Assembly (NCBI RefSeq): GCF_000218685.1
Contig: NW_006763293.1
Location: 1,172,720 to 1,236,719 of the forward strand
Reading direction: 5' to 3'
From: Serpula lacrymans var. lacrymans S7.9
Lineage: Eukaryota; Basidiomycota; Agaricomycetes; Boletales; Serpulaceae
Length of the DNA stretch: 64,000 bases
The translations under genes were made by a program, and so were the position numbers. The notes beneath the pieces were generated by a model that made no database searches, was not told the origin of the DNA, and was given only the letters and a program-made list of their open reading frames with translations. Numbering within the stretch: the first letter of the stretch is position 1; each line of letters starts with the position of its first letter. This document shows positions 32,812 to 46,291 of the stretch, piece by piece.

Positions 32812-35668
32812 GGCGTAGAATCAGTCGAAAATGGCCCATCACCATCGGGAAGGCGGCAGGTCATGGTACTCAAAGACGCTGAGCTTGTTCTGGCAGTAGG
32901 GAAGGAGCTGAGGATGACCTCACTCGGTGACACAAAGCTTGGTTCAAGTGCAGGAAGATCGAGCAAGGTAGCAATCCCTACATTTAAATAGACACAATCT
33001 TATAAGAACGTCAATGGCAGATTCTCAAGACCCCCAGCATCGAATTTGAGATTCACCAGTTGGCTTTGAATCCGAGTGGTAAACTATTGGCGGTCGCTGG
33101 TGCTTCACAGGTAGCTGTTGTGGTTCTTCCTAGAGCAGGGTATGCGAAGCTTGTTCCAACTTCAATCGAGTGCAAGTACGTTGTAACAATCCGAAATCTC
33201 GCTATGAAACTCAACGCCAGACTTCAGGTCCATATCAGTAGGACAGTTTTACCATGCTTCAAGCTCTTCTGCACCAGTCGTCAAAATTGAATGGCATCCT
33301 TGGGGAGAGGCGGGTTCTACCCTTATGGTCATGACAGTTGACGGGAAGCTACGGTATGTGCTGACGATTTCAGTGTGTCTTAATTCCAATTGTCTCGTAT
33401 CAGTGAATATGATATTTCAGTAGATACCGATGAACCACAGCAAATTCTTTCTTTTGTTCCTGACAAGAAAACGAAGTCATACTTGGCCGAAGATCCTTCC
33501 GAACGAGAGGTTGCTTCCTTTACGCTTGGAAAAGGTATAGCGGACTGGGGTCCGTTAACGGTCTACGCCGTCATGAAATCGGGTGACATCTATTCGATAT
33601 GTCCTTATATGCCGAAAAATGCGTATGTTTTCATCATAATCCACCACTTATAGTGATTAATGGAGAGATATAGATCAATTCCAACCTCATATATACATGC
33701 TTTGGAATGCTTCATAGCAGCCAAGCAGGAGTTTCTATCTCAGGGTGGTGCAGAAACTACACCCGCCCACTCCACCCTTTACAACTACCAGCGTCAATAT
33801 GTGTCTGCCCTCATCAAGCAGCTTCCACCAGGGACCGTCTTTCCAGCGGTGTCACGTTCGGTCCTCATGCATCCTCCTACAACAATTAAAAACCATCCAG
33901 CACGACAGGGCCCCTTTCTCTTACAACCTTCACCTCACACTTTGCATGGAAGTGAAGGAGGGGATGCCACTGACATAGCATATATAGCATTCGTCAACGG
34001 TGATGAAGAAGATGACGAAGGGGAGACAGAGCGTCTCGGCGTGGTTGTAGTGACTTACAAAGATGGAAAGGTTGACGTTTATTTAGATGTGGAAAAGGTT
34101 GAAGCAAGATGGGAGAGTAAGCAGGTTCGTACAACTGGAATCGGCATGTTGTTGGTTGATCCTGACGTCCTTTGATCATCGCAGCACCCACATTCTGAGT
34201 TACCGATGCTTGCCGTCTTCGAATCAATTGATCTCGGACTAATAGCATCCCTCGATCAAAGTTCGTCTCAAAATGCCCTTCCTGTCAGCCTATTACAGAC
34301 GAATTACCCTGTTATCCATATGGATCCCATTCATGACGACGTTGTCTATGTATATCATGCATTTGGGGTCAACGTCTTGGATTTTGGCGTTCTTCTCCGC
34401 AGTCTCTCTGCTGCTCTTCGCGTTGAAGGTGATATAGAAGGCAGTAGCTTGACAAAAACTCTGCAAAATTCCAAAGGCACCCGGGTTTCACAAATTTTGA
34501 ACACTTTCTCTGTTGAACGAAAGTCAGTACAGCTTTTTCCGTCAACTTCTCTTTTAATAATAATAATGTTGTGATAGATGCTCTAATCCCGTAATTGCTG
34601 TATCGGTTCCCAATGACATTTACTTGACGTATAGCATCATTATTCTGACTTCGGCTATGAGGATCACGTCGTTTCCCCTCAGTTTGCGCTCCGATGACTC
34701 CAGCTTGCAGCCTCAGCCCCCAAATACCCCGGATAAAACGTCTGAACTGCGATTGTCAAAGTCTACTGCAGAGCCTCCTGCCTATGTCTCTCTGCTTGGC
34801 ACCGGATCGTTCACGCCGCCACCAATTCTGTCTCGTCCTCTGGGCTTACCTTCAAATGCCCGTCTTGCTATTGGATCTCAACAGAGTAAAGCTGAATTCA
34901 CCCTGACCCCAGATACGCTACGCTACCTGGGGACGACTGTAGCAAACTTCACCTCTCAAATACACGACACGCTCTTGGCCTACAAGGCTGTTGACCTGCG
35001 GCTTGCTCTTCAGAAACAAGAATATTCGCGACAACAAGATAAATGCCGTGAAATGGTGGGACTGATAAACGACCTTCAGTCGTCACGACATGACGTGGCT
35101 CGAGCTCAGATCGAAAGAATTCGAGCAACGCATAAAGTCCTCCTAACACGCCTAGATCGTATCCTTCAGTCTATGATGCAGCAAGCTTCTCCGGAACTCA
35201 GTGAATACGAGAAAAAGTGGTTTGAAGAATTAAGAAGGATGAAGATGGAGCTCGCTGGAGAAGGACGATATGACGAAGGATCTTTGGCCGCTCGAACATC
35301 TCTGGTTAGTCACCATTCTCCTTTTCTTTTTTGAATCTATGAAAAACATGGTATTCCAATGCAGCTCCGGCGGGAACATGATCGCATTCTTCCCAACTTG
35401 ACAGAAATGATAACAAAAGAAAATAAATGGAGAGTCGCATCATTAGAAAAATCTCAAGGGCTTGGGGTTTCTCAGGCTTTCGAGCTCGGAGAACGGTCAC
35501 ATATCGAGTATGTATTTGTCTTTTACCTATGTGCGCGCAAACTTACATTTCGACTCGCAATGCAGCCGGACTAAAATTGCAGAACTAGAACAAGAGGTTG
35601 CTGATTTAGCCGGTAAACTGGACCTTTCACTTGCACGGCCACCACCATTGCGAGAGGAGCACAGCTGA
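32554..35668 (+). CDS. NUP82: NUP82/NUP88-like nucleoporin with an alpha7-derived N-terminus
   Basis: Multi-exon gene. From about residue 70 the protein reads like the nucleoporin: RRQVMVLKDAELVLAVGKEL, then [30 protein letters not shown] and AVVVLPRAGYAKLVP, then (across introns) VKIEWHPWGEAGSTLMVMTV, LREYDISVDTDEPQQILSF and WGPLTVYAVMKSGDIYSI: an N-terminal beta-propeller. The C-terminal third is coiled coil (QQDKCREMVGLINDLQS; KIAELEQEVADLAGKL). It sits on the cytoplasmic face of the nuclear pore and helps mRNA export. Residues 1 to about 57 come from a duplicated proteasome alpha7 5' end, and I see no other start codon context with a normal NUP82 N-terminus. Whether the chimeric start is used is inferred from the open frame. 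Confidence 0.85.
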
Positions 35669-35933
35669 TTCGTGATCCATGTATCGCATATTCCTTGCTA
35701 CTTGAAATATTTGGCCAAGTCTCCTTTTATTCGGATAACTGTTCATATCCTCGCTCAGGTCTCAGCGACTTCGGGAAATGTAGCTTTCTACTTGAGGGCG
35801 TCAACAATGAGTTTGACAATTTGACAATTGATTACTCTAGACTTGGTCAGACCCTACGAGTGGTGTTATCGATGTTTGTACAGTAGTCTACAATACAACA
35901 TTTATCAAAGTGGAGATCTGAATAGAACGATGG

Positions 35934-36670
35934 TTAATCATGTAGATCAACGACTGAACCCAGTACCATAAACCAGACTTCTACCCATCTTGCAAAAACC
36001 TGCGCATCGGTCCAGTCATCTTCTCGTACTTCGCTCACTATCTCCCAGACAGCTGACGCCGTTTCACAAGGATGAAAATACCAGCACGGCATACCAAACG
36101 TCGGATGTTCACCCTGAGATATAAGAGGGAACGTTGATGTTGGTGTACTCAACGAGAACGCGGTTGCGTTGCCTTCATATATGGTAGAAGGACGCAAAAG
36201 AGACGTTTGCAAAATCTCGGACAAAGGCAGTGGCTCGCCACCTGCGGTTCATTGTCAACGATATTTCAGTTGCTGGGGAAGGAGTCCCCTTACTTGAGTT
36301 GTGAATAGAGAAGTAAAAGGCGGGAACCTGGAACGTGGCCGAAAAGACCACGTATTGCTGGCAGACATAATCGACAGATGAAGTAGTGCTCGGAATTGAT
36401 AGAACGGCCTCGTCTTCGCCCAAAGGTTCCAAAAGTTCTGAATATTCGTCAGATACGGTGTGATCGATGATCACAGGACCTGGTCGCCTAGTGACTCTGA
36501 CAGTTCGAAACATGTATCCAAAGCCAAGTAAAGACTGGGCCGATCAGTGAATGTTCCAAAGCCCAGGCCGAACAGCATACTGTGTGTTCCCGCCAAAGCC
36601 ATCCTCGGTTATGTTTTGCTATGAACGATTTACATGCTTCATCGAATTGAGCGCGGGTCAGAAGTTTCAT
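35934..36670 (-). CDS. ATG10: Autophagy E2-like enzyme ATG10
   Basis: Minus-strand gene; exon 1 starts MKLLTRAQFDEACKSFIAKH and ends EHT at a GTATGC donor. The next exon reads SLLGFGYMFRTVRVTRRPGP. Further on come VDYVCQQYVVFSATFQVPAF and PLPLSEILQTSLLRPSTIY, then GEHPTFGMPCWYFHPCET, whose Cys in the HPC triad is the family's catalytic residue. ATG10 takes ATG12 from ATG7 and attaches it to ATG5. The upstream in-frame GTG is rejected in favour of this ATG. Length is about 200 residues, normal for the family. Confidence 0.92.
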
Positions 36671-36852
36671 GGCAGAGACAAAGGACAAGGTGGCGTGCGA
36701 ATGCACAGTATAGGACTAAATTAAGGTTCAAGCCACACATAGCTGGGTGGCGCGTTCACATGGTCAAATTTGCGACCAATCCACCATCAAGCTCAAGCAC
36801 GGCCTGAAGACAAGCAGTCGCCCTTCGCTGCTCAGGTATCTCGTAATTCAAT
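36671..36852. promoter_or_regulatory. Shared promoter of ATG10 and RPS1
   Basis: A 182-base spacer between divergent start codons. No canonical box recognised. Confidence 0.4.
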
Positions 36853-37837
36853 ATGGCTGTAGGAAAAGTACGCACTTCAACCATCTCTAGCAATCGTACA
36901 GTCTGTCTAATCAAGTTCTATAACACAGAATAAGCGTTTGTCGAAAGGTAAGAAGGGTATCAAGAAGAAGGTCGTTGACCCCTTCTCTCGCAAAGGTTGG
37001 TACATCAGCTTTTTGTATTCAGATTGTTGTAATGGTTATGTCTACAGAGTGGTATGACATCAAGGCTCCCTCGATCTTTGAAGTACGGAATGTCGGAAAG
37101 ACCCTCGTTAACCGGTCACAGGGCCTGAGTAAGTTCATTCCATGAATCCATAAAACTCCAGTCTCAATCCTTTGTAGAAAATGCGAACGACTCTTTGAAG
37201 GGCCGTATCGTTGAGGTGTCTTTGGCTGACTTGAACAAAGATGAAGAGCAGTCCTACCGCAAAATAAAATTGCGCATCGATGAAGTTCAGGGCAAAAACT
37301 GTCTCACGAACTTCCACGGCATGGATTTCACGTCTGACAAGCTCCGCTCGCTCGTTCGCAAATGGCAATCACTCATTGAAGCCCACGTTGACGTCAAGAC
37401 CACTGACGGTTACCTCATCCGCCTCTTTGCTATCGGTTTCACCAAGCGTCGCCCAAATCAAGTGCGCAAAACAACATATGCCCAAACAAGTCAGATTCGT
37501 GAGATTCGCAAGAAGATGTTTGAGATCATGACACGGGAAGCAACGAGCTGTGATTTGAAGGAGTTGGTACAGAAGTTCGTGCCAGAAGCTATTGGCCGGG
37601 AGATCGAAAAAGCTGCTCGCAGCATCTACCCTCTGCAAAACGTATACGTGCGGAAAGCCAAGATTCTGAAGGCACCGAAGTTCGATGTTTCCAAGTTGCT
37701 TGAGCTTCATGGAGAGTCGACTGATGTTAGTCTCATTCTGTTATCTCTTACTACCCCATATTAATTTGCATCTATAGGAGACGGGCACGCGGATTGTGAA
37801 GGACTTCAAGGAGCCGGAGATCCTCGAATCTGTGTAG
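36853..37837 (+). CDS. RPS1: 40S ribosomal protein eS1 (S3A)
   Basis: Five exons; the first codes only MAVGK (36853-36867). Then [67 protein letters not shown]-type RNA-binding sequence and [20 protein letters not shown]; the last exon is [19 protein letters not shown]. Length is about 255 residues, as in other fungi. It is a structural protein of the small subunit near the mRNA exit. Many short introns early in the gene are typical of ribosomal protein genes. Confidence 0.97.
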
Positions 37838-38419
37838 AAAATCTTATCGTATTCTGGCGCTGTATATCATACGCTTTGAATCCCTCCTCCTCGGTATACA
37901 CATGCGTTGCTAACTCATGAGGTCCCTGATTTACTTCCCGGTGTAATGACTCAGCATCTTTTGCCCATATTGGCAACACAAGTGTAGTATTTCTATGTCG
38001 CACTCAACGATTGAACTTATGCATATGAATATATGGTATTCAAAATCTACAATGCATATATGTCGTCTACAACAAGAACTCTTTTAAGTGAAATCCACAA
38101 CACCCTGCAGTAATTTGATGTATTTGACTGTAAGAATAGTCTTGTAAGGTATGCTAGGAGGAGCACGAGCTTTAAGAGGCTCACTACAGCCATCCCGTTG
38201 TAAGGGTCACGATATCTCGTATAATGTTGCTATCATCAATAATAAACTACGTAGTGCCTGTCCTGAACTGTAATGTCTATGACACAGCTAATGTTGCAGG
38301 AGTATTCTCTATCTTCGACTTCTCAATCCTGATAATATCCAGCACAGGGAGAAACCTAGTGGGATCTCTCTGCAAATGCTTGATATCTTATAACCTGTTC
38401 AACCCGAATCCAAGAAAGA
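37838..38419. other. Convergent intergenic region
   Basis: About 580 bases between the 3' ends of RPS1 and an MFS gene. AT-rich near 38030-38060. No gene, hairpin or repeat that I can support. Confidence 0.4.
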
Positions 38420-40567
38420 CTAGGATCGTGCCAACGAGCTGTTAGAACGAATTCGTTCTCCGGCGTAGTAAATCCACACTGGAAACGGTATACCAATGAC
38501 AATTGCCAATCCGGCGAGAAGAGAGTTTCCACCACCATTCCCGAGGGCGTCGTACATTTGCGTCCCAAAGAGGGGGAATGCAAATCCGAGCATAGACCGG
38601 AATACCTAGAGATAAGTTAATATAATTACGAAGCTGATGAAGGAGATAACACTTGCAGATGCAGCCGCTAGGGCACTGGCGGCATATGTGAACGTGTCGA
38701 CCAGATAAAGCTGTATGGGAAGGCTAGATTGGAGACTATCAGTGGAGACCTCGCAAGGGGAAAAAGGTGGTACAAACAATGTTGTCATCAAACCAAAGCC
38801 AAAGAACCCGGTTCCAATGATAGGCATGATCCAGTGAATTCGAGCTTGCGCAGACCAACCATACCAGCTGGGTATGGGTCAAGCATAAGTCAAAGAACTC
38901 TCACGATGGCTTCAACACCCACAATAAACCAATCGGCACGAAAAACGATCCAAATATGAGCGAAGGGATTCGCATTTCCGGCTTTCCCTTTCCACCGTTT
39001 TTATCGGCCAGCTATAAATCAATGATGCATAAGCACGACTTAGTGGTCCCAAGAAGGAAGAAAAGATGTTGACGTACATGTAAATATACCTGATCAGATA
39101 TCTTGGCACCAAAGGCGGTAGCAAGGACGAATCCCAGTCCAAGACCGATATAAGCCAGACCACTGATACCGACACTGAAGCCGTATACACCGCTGAAAAG
39201 AGCTGTACATAGTCAGCATTTATTATTTCATGACGGACTGTCGTACTAACTTGGGAAAGTGGCAAACATAAGGTAATAGATACCTGTTGAGACAACAGAT
39301 ATGAGAACCAGACACAAAGAGAAGCCTCGAGACCGGGATACTGACCATACATCCTGCAGTAGAAAATAAACGTCAGACTACCTTCTAGTGAACGATGCTA
39401 GGAAAACTTACAGTGCCATATACAAGCTCAATATAAAACAGATAAAGCTGCGAGTCAGAAGGATAGCAGGTCGGCTGAGGTTGATCCACATGTATTTCCA
39501 TTTTCCACCGTGCTGAAGAACAACAGCAGGCGCTTGAGCTAACTTCTCAGGATCATTATTCATGCGGCGCAGGCGGATGACCGGCGCGTAAGTTTCCTTT
39601 AAGAAAGGTATGGCGACCGCAGACGCTACCCCACATAGGCCGACGATGATGTAGAACACGTATTGTATGCCAATGTATTGGGCTATGAAACCTCCCGCTA
39701 TTGGTCCAACTGCTGGGCCTGTAGACGTTTACCGCTTAATCATCAATATATTGATGGTGAAGATGATTATCGCTGACCAATAAGAGGACCAAGACTATAC
39801 AAGGCCATGGCGGATGCACGATCACGTTCTGAAAATAGGTCACCAATGCACCCACCGCCGCATGCTATGGGTGCGCTTCCAGCAAAACCAGCTTTTTCGT
39901 GTTCATCAGGACGAGCACTGGCTGTAAAAAGGACAAATGACTTACAAAGGAACCGGAAAGCAATGAATGCACCCGATGTAGGTGACAGAGCACAGCCGAG
40001 GTTAAAAGCAAGGAATACGATATTCCCGATGTGGAGTACCTGTAAAAGGCGTTAAGTTTGTGCAGTGTTCGTGGCATTGAATCCAACACACCCATACACG
40101 GCCATACATTTCTGACAATGGGGCCAAAAATAAAGGACCAATAGCAAAAGACAGCAAGAATATACTAAGTGTCAACGCAATAATCGTGGGGTTCGTGATA
40201 TCATATTTTATAGCAAGGTCTGGTAAACCAGGTGCCATCATCGAACTCGCTAGGGGAGTGACGAATGTGTAAAAAGATACCTTGATAATTATTCAGAATC
40301 AAATAGACAAGAATTAACGCATACACCTACAATCGCTGTAGCTGTCCATTTCTTGCCTGATGACCAATTGCGTGGGTTGATGGGATCGTGTTCCCAGTCC
40401 TCCTCTTTGTTTTCAACTTTCTCTTCCACCTTGTCCTCTGGTATCGCCGACTCGCCCTCTCCACCGGACGGAATTGGGTTAACCACTGGATTAGGGACAT
40501 CGGATACGTGAGTGTAGGATGTTGCAACAGAGGCTGTATCCAGCACTGGATGCTTGTTTGAAGACAT
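38420..40567 (-). CDS. MFS transporter, DHA1 (drug:H+ antiporter) type
   Basis: Minus-strand gene of many exons, starting MSSNKHPVLDTASVATSYTH. The cytoplasmic N-terminus is acidic (EEKVENKEEDWEHDPINPRN) and leads to WSSGKKWTATAIV. Helix 1-2 sequence LASSMMAPGLPDLAIKYDI is followed by motif A of the DHA1 type (FLAPLSEMYGR). Then SGSAPIACGGGSIGDLF, LYSLGPLIGPAVGPIAGG (antiporter motif C) and FLKETYAPVIRLRR. The C-terminal end is WIYYAGERIRSNSSLARS. These proteins export small molecules such as drugs or polyamines; the substrate is unknown. In-frame codons upstream of the ATG are not ATG. Confidence 0.9.
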
Positions 40568-41169
40568 CGTACAAATCGTGACCGAGACCGTGGTGAAGAA
40601 GAACGACGAGGTATCTCGGACGACCGGTTTTGTTTGCAAGTCCTTACTTATATCGCGCCGCCTGGCATATTACATGAATATCCCCGACAGAAGCCGACTT
40701 GAAACGGACTCCCACCTATTGCTGACCTCTATGTTTTTGACTCACCAGCCCATATAACACCGTACAACTCCGGCCCGCACACAAACTCGGTATTATAAAG
40801 GCTCGCGGACCTTTGAGCTCCAGGCAACCCGTGCACCTCTAACCCATCGTAATTCGCGGTGATCTCTCCCAACAGGCCTCCAGCATGCGGGCACATCAAA
40901 GTAAACTTGTCTCTCTCACGTAATTCGCTCCTTTCATTCCCCCATACGTAAACATTTAACCGTTACTCGCGGTTGCCCGCCTCGGAATACACCAAGTCAC
41001 CGTCTCGAAATTGGCCGCTTGGCCAGCCAACTATCAAGATAATATATTACAAGTATTGTAGTTCGACAGGTCTCTCGCTATCCGTCATAACATCAACCGC
41101 GTCAGTAATGTACGTTTCAAGAGCGTGGCAAAGACTAAAACTATCTGCCTGACGGAACACCCCATCCTT
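40568..41169. other. Intergenic region upstream of the DHA1 gene
   Basis: About 600 bases holding the DHA1 promoter and the PRP5 3' region. Small ORFs have no support. No clear regulatory motif. Confidence 0.4.
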
Positions 41170-44100
41170 CTACACCACGCTGTATCTACCCGATACAGCA
41201 GTGGGATTGCGCATTTCGGCTTGCAGTGCAGCAGCTGATGCTTCGATGAGCAACCGTTTGATTTCGCGCACAGCTTGCTCAACCTAATACGGAATGATTA
41301 GCCTGGGCAAAAACGTACATAGGAGTTTTATGATTACCCTATACTCTTCGTTAGACTCGATGAGCAGATGCAATTTCGGAGGACCTTCGGGAGGAGGCTC
41401 TTTCCCGCTATCGTAGTAAATACCTGTGTAGTAATTATCAGTAATTTGGTACCCACGCAACTTCCGTCGGAACCGACCTTTGTTAGTCACCGAAGCGCCC
41501 GTCATATCGATGAGCTAGGGGGTGACAGTTAAGACATGTACAACATTCAGTATATCATCACCACTTACCTGAACCATGGTCTCCTTATTCGTAACTCGCC
41601 ATCTGGCTTTTTGAGGATAGTCGTTGATAGGTATAATGGCATGGAAGTCGGTTGAGTCAGGATTGACTTTCCTCCCGCTACCATCATCCTGGTGTTGGAG
41701 TTGAGACTGCAAAACAAGTTTCGAGGCCTTCATTTGGGCGTTGAGTTTGGCTATGACGCTGAGCGCCTGCTTCTGCGCAGCGGTGTCCTTGCCCGCACGA
41801 GCAGCGGCTTCTTGCGCCGCTCTGATAGATGATTGCAGCTTCTCCTCTTCCTTAGCATGAGCAAGGCGTCTAGCGGCAGCGGCAGCCCCTGCAACCCCAA
41901 GCAAGCCCTTTGAAGAATCAGGAGCGGGGCCCCGCTTGATTTCCACCTTGAAGTTGCCGAAAGTCATATCGTCAGCTGAAGCAGAAGCAGCAGCAGCAGT
42001 AGTTGGACCAGCAGGCTTCGCAGCTTCTTCAACCTTCTCTTCTTCTCCAGGCTCGCCATATGCTTTACGTTCGGCTCGATCCTTTGCCTCTCTCTCTTTA
42101 TCTAGCCTATCCAGACCCTTGCCGCCGAACCCTGAGCCCGCAGCTTGCGCCTTCCCAGATTTGAGCTTCTCGAGGAATCCTGTGGGAAAGTAATAAACAA
42201 CTGTGTACTCGGTGTTCTGGACCTCGAGTAACGTAAGGACCTACCATTCGCCAGGTCTTCTAATTCCTTCGACACCGATGCATTACTGGCCTTCAATGCG
42301 CGATATATATCCACGCTATACCTATCTTGCTCGGGGGTGATAAATGTAACACATGTGCCTTTGTTTCCTGCTCTGCCCGTTCGTCCCGCGCGATGAACGT
42401 AATCTTCCATGTGATTAGGTGCATCATAGTTGATTACCAGTTTCAATTGCTTGACGTCCAGTCCTCGAGCAGCAACAGAGGTAGCAATGACAATAGGAAC
42501 AACACCAGCTTTGAAGTCGGCAATAGTGGAGTCTCTGTCGACTTGATCTTTACCACCATGTAAGGACATACATAAATAGCCTTTTCGCATGAGGTCGCGT
42601 AATAGGTTGTCTGCAGCCTCCTGTCTGTCGACGAAAATCAGTGTTCGACATTCCGGATCTTCGTTATACATCTGACCAAGGATTTCCAACAGGCGGTTAA
42701 ACTTGGAATCCTCCGGACGAACTTCTACTATTTGTTCTATTTCCGCGGCTACGACAGACCTTCCACCAACAGTGATCTCCAGAGGTTTTCGCAAAATCTT
42801 GCGGGCGAGCGAATCCATTTGCTTGGGAAACGTAGCAGAGAATAGAACAGTCTGGCGGTCGGGTCGAATGTTATTGACGATTTTCATCACTTGAGGTTCA
42901 AATCCCATGTCAAACATACGATCTGCCTCGTCAAGAACGACATACGTCACACGTTTGAGGTTAGTGACACGTCCCGAATTGGCGGTCAACAGATCTATCA
43001 TCCGTCCTGGCGTGCAAACAATGATTTCAGCGCCCTTTTTCAGCTCAGCTATTTGATCTTTAATAGGTGAACCTCCATATGCACAAACAGCCTAGATGAG
43101 TGGTCAATCCGTGTTGCAGCATATTACAACAGCTTGGTACTCACTCGCAAATTCATCACCCGCAAGAAGGGCCTGCATTCTCTGTGTATCTGTACCGCTA
43201 ATTCGCGGGTAGGTGTCATTACGATAGCAAGAGGACCTTCCATCTGATCCAGGGGCCGTTGGTCTTTGATGTGTCGAAAGAGAGGTAGTAAGAATGCTAT
43301 CGTTTTGCCGGAACCAGTTTTTGCTACTCCAATCACATCCCGACCTGACATGATGGCAGGAATGGCCTGGGCTTGGATAGCAGTTGGGGCAGTATAATTG
43401 AGTCGTTTAATGACATCCAAACTTCATAGATGATTTAGTATTCTGCTATACGTTGAGTTATGTATGTATGTCTAGCGCACCAGCTTGCAGGCAACCCATA
43501 ATGACTCCATTTCGTGACTGGCTTTGGGCAATCGATGCCACGTATTTTGATACCGTCGAGCTCCAGTCTCAACAGCTCTGCTTCTTCATCTGTCATTGCT
43601 GCAATGTCCGGAGGGGGAGCGTAAAATTCTTTACGGAAAGGTTCGTATTGTATTCGAGAATGGTCCACAGCAGCAAGGTCTTTTTTCTTGGCTTTCTTAG
43701 CTGCGAGCGCAAGAATATCTTCTGGGTTAAGATCTGTAGCGTCTAATTCATCCTCTACGACGGCCTCATTCACATCCTCGGTACCATCCTCTGCCATGCG
43801 TTCGTCAAGTCGAACTCGAGAAGATCCCAAGCCAGAAGCCATCTTTTTCAAATCTTCTGCATTAACCTTCTTCACCTCTTCTTTGACACCAGTCATATAT
43901 GCGTCAAGAGGGTCAACTGCATCTTCGTCCTCGTCCACGGTATCCGGGGCGCCGACTTTCATGGCTTGATCTATTTGATTGGCTTCCTCGTCGTCATCGT
44001 CCATTTCTAGATCACCGACACTAGCCTCCCCCTCAGTCATTGTCATGTCAACAGCAGGCATATCACCAAGAGTTTCCAACTTGCGTTTAGTCTCTACGGA

Positions 44101-44810
44101 GTCATCCATTACTGCTGCGGCTGTTGCTTTTGCAGTTTTCAGTACATCAGATTTTATGGGGAGACCTTTCAAACCAAGGCCATTAAGGGCAGCACGATTA
44201 AGCTGAGCGGCGGGTGTAACGGGAGAAGGGGGGACGGGAGCTAGAAAGGTGGGATAATATGGTGCAGCATCTATAATGGTGAGATAAAATATGTGGACTT
44301 ACCAACAGATTTTCCTGCCAGCGCCATGGCTTTTGCCTTTGCTTCATCGAGAGCTTTCTTTGCTTCCCGTTCCTTCTTCCACGCCTCGAGTTTAGCTTTT
44401 CTGGCTTTGACTTTTTCATCTTCTGGAGGAGGAGTGGCAGAGGCATTTGCTTCTACTGGAGGCTTGACAATAGGTGAGGGTCTTCTTTCCCGTTCTTTAC
44501 GGTCCGGGGAGCGAGAACGTCTGCGGTCGTCTCTGCGGTCATCGCGCCTGTCGTCTCTGTAACCGTCTCGTCGTCTGTCGTGTCTGTCGTCGCGGTGCCA
44601 GTCTCTATCTCTGTCCCTATCCCTTGCCCTGTCCTTATCTCTGTCCCGTCCTCTGTCTCTGTCTCTTTCTCTGTCGTCGTCGTACCTCGACCTGGTGCTG
44701 GTTCTTTGGGTATTGCGCCTAGTCGGCGAGGGAGACCGAGAAGAGCGACGAGATGGTCTTACCCGTTTATTGGAAGACTCTGGTGAGTATGATCTATCTC
44801 TTCGCACCAT
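41170..44810 (-). CDS. PRP5: DEAD-box ATPase PRP5 (DDX46 type)
   Basis: Minus-strand gene. The N-terminus is an RS/RD/RE-rich domain, followed by a Lys/Ala helix and an acidic stretch with [14 protein letters not shown], a conserved Prp5 segment near the U2 snRNP contact (DPLDAFM type). Helicase core: [17 protein letters not shown] (Q motif), [10 protein letters not shown] (I), PTRELA (Ia), [19 protein letters not shown] (DEAD), [22 protein letters not shown] (V) and [13 protein letters not shown] (VI). The C-terminal extension includes FTVEIKRG-like [15 protein letters not shown] and [23 protein letters not shown]5 helps U2 snRNP engage the branch site. Several antisense ORFs over the acidic and RS regions are composition artefacts. 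Confidence 0.95.
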
Positions 44811-44957
44811 TGCCCTCTTTTCCCTGAGATTCCTTTTGAGTCGCAGTGGACCGGAGACAAGAAGAATGCTGTTGTTTGGCTGTGTTTACTTCCAGGCGCT
44901 GACCTAAGGCCTAAAGACAAGTAAATCTTTAGCCAGTACGCTTAGCGATTGACTGTC

Positions 44958-46094
44958 ATGTCTACCAACGCTCTCGATCCATCTGCCTTGATTTCCTTGC
45001 TTCCAACTTTACTTCCTCAGTCAAGCAAAACATTGAGCTCCCCACACGATGCTCTGGCTGCACTCGTTCATACAGCTTTCTCTATCCTCGGCTTCCGCTT
45101 GCTGGCTCTAGATGACTCCTCTCCAGCCGCTAATTTCCCCGGAAATGTCCTTCCATCTGACTGGAACACTCATGGGCTCGTGGACCGCACCCTCAGATAC
45201 AAACACGATCAAAGTAGTCTAGAGTTTGTCATTAAAGTGATTAAACTTGGTCAGCGCTCTCTCATCAATGCTATTGCTGTGGAGGTATGTTCGATTACGC
45301 AACCCCTCATTCAGTATCGCTGACACTATTCTGCCATAAGAGCGACAAATCTGCGTTACTTGACATTTGCACCAACGATTTTATTTCGCCGTCATTCTAC
45401 CCGCATAACCTCTTGGAGCCTGATGCACAACCACTCGTACATGGCTTCATCTCGTCAAATCGGATCGCCGACCTCATGTCACAATTCAAATTGAAGATAG
45501 TGCAAAGGTTAATTCCAGGTCTGCGAAAAGATGGTTACACTGAGGAAGCTGAGGATTCGTCGTCCAACTCCACCAATGCCAATCCACCCCGTCAGGACAG
45601 CACTTCTGCCCGCGTTCCACCTCCGGCACCTGATTATCCAGATGACCGTCCTTACCGTCTCCCGCCACAGTTCCCTCGTAACCCTCTCGAAATCGGTCGA
45701 CGAGACCTTGATCCATTTCCAAGCAACCCATTTGCTCCCCCGTCTTTATTCCCTCCACACGGTGGGGATGGGATGTTTGTGGGCCCCGAACATCCTATAT
45801 TTGGTTTTGGAGACCGCGAACATGAGCGTCGGGGGCCATGGAGTGGCGATGGGTTTCTCCCTCCGATGGGTGCTCCCCCTGGTGCACGCTTTGATCCCAT
45901 AGTCCCAGGACCAGGACCAGGAAGGGGTGGACCCCTATTCCCGCGCAGAGGCGGACCAGGTAGAGGTTTTGGGGCAAACCAATCTGGGGAACCAGACAAC
46001 GATGAATTCATGCCTCCTGGAGCGGTAAGTCTCATGCCAAATAAGCCATTGAGTGTGAAAGCTGATCCAACTATAGGGAGACATGTTTATGTAA
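44958..46094 (+). CDS. FUB1: Proteasome regulator PI31 (PSMF1/FUB1 type)
   Basis: Three exons (44958-45284, 45341-46024, 46077-46094) encode 342 residues. The N-terminal FP domain includes LVHTAFSILGFRLLALDDSS and SSLEFVIKVIKLGQRSLI. A Pro-rich middle follows, with IGRRDLDPFPSNPF. The C-terminus has GGDGMFVGPEHPIFG, PPGARFDPIVPGPGPGRG and an end EFMPPGAGDMFM after splicing, the family's HbYX-like tail region. PI31 binds the 20S core. The last exon codes only five residues, and unspliced reading gives a false longer end. It diverges from PRP5 with 147 bases between start codons. Confidence 0.93.
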
Positions 46095-46291
46095 TAATTC
46101 AAGCTTTACTGAACGAAAATGATGCATGGTGAGGGCTGAAATATTGGCTTCTGTATCGTATATTGTACCCCTGTTAGCAACCTCTGTATTTGAAAAGCGT
46201 CAAGCCTGTTTTCTGTATCTTTACTCTCTTGAAGTCTGCCACTTTGCAGCAGGCGCACGATGGCTAGTATGTGTATATTCATGATTTAGTG

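Noticed and set aside
36720..36770. tRNA-like B-box GGTTCAAGCC
   Set aside because: No matching A-box, acceptor stem or cloverleaf around it.
43688..44786. Long plus-strand Ser-rich and repeat-rich ORFs opposite PRP5
   Set aside because: They are the complement of the acidic and RS/RD-rich coding sequence of PRP5; composition alone keeps them open.
46025..46132. Longer C-terminus of PI31
   Set aside because: It reads through a GTAAGT intron; splicing gives the family-like end PPGAGDMFM.
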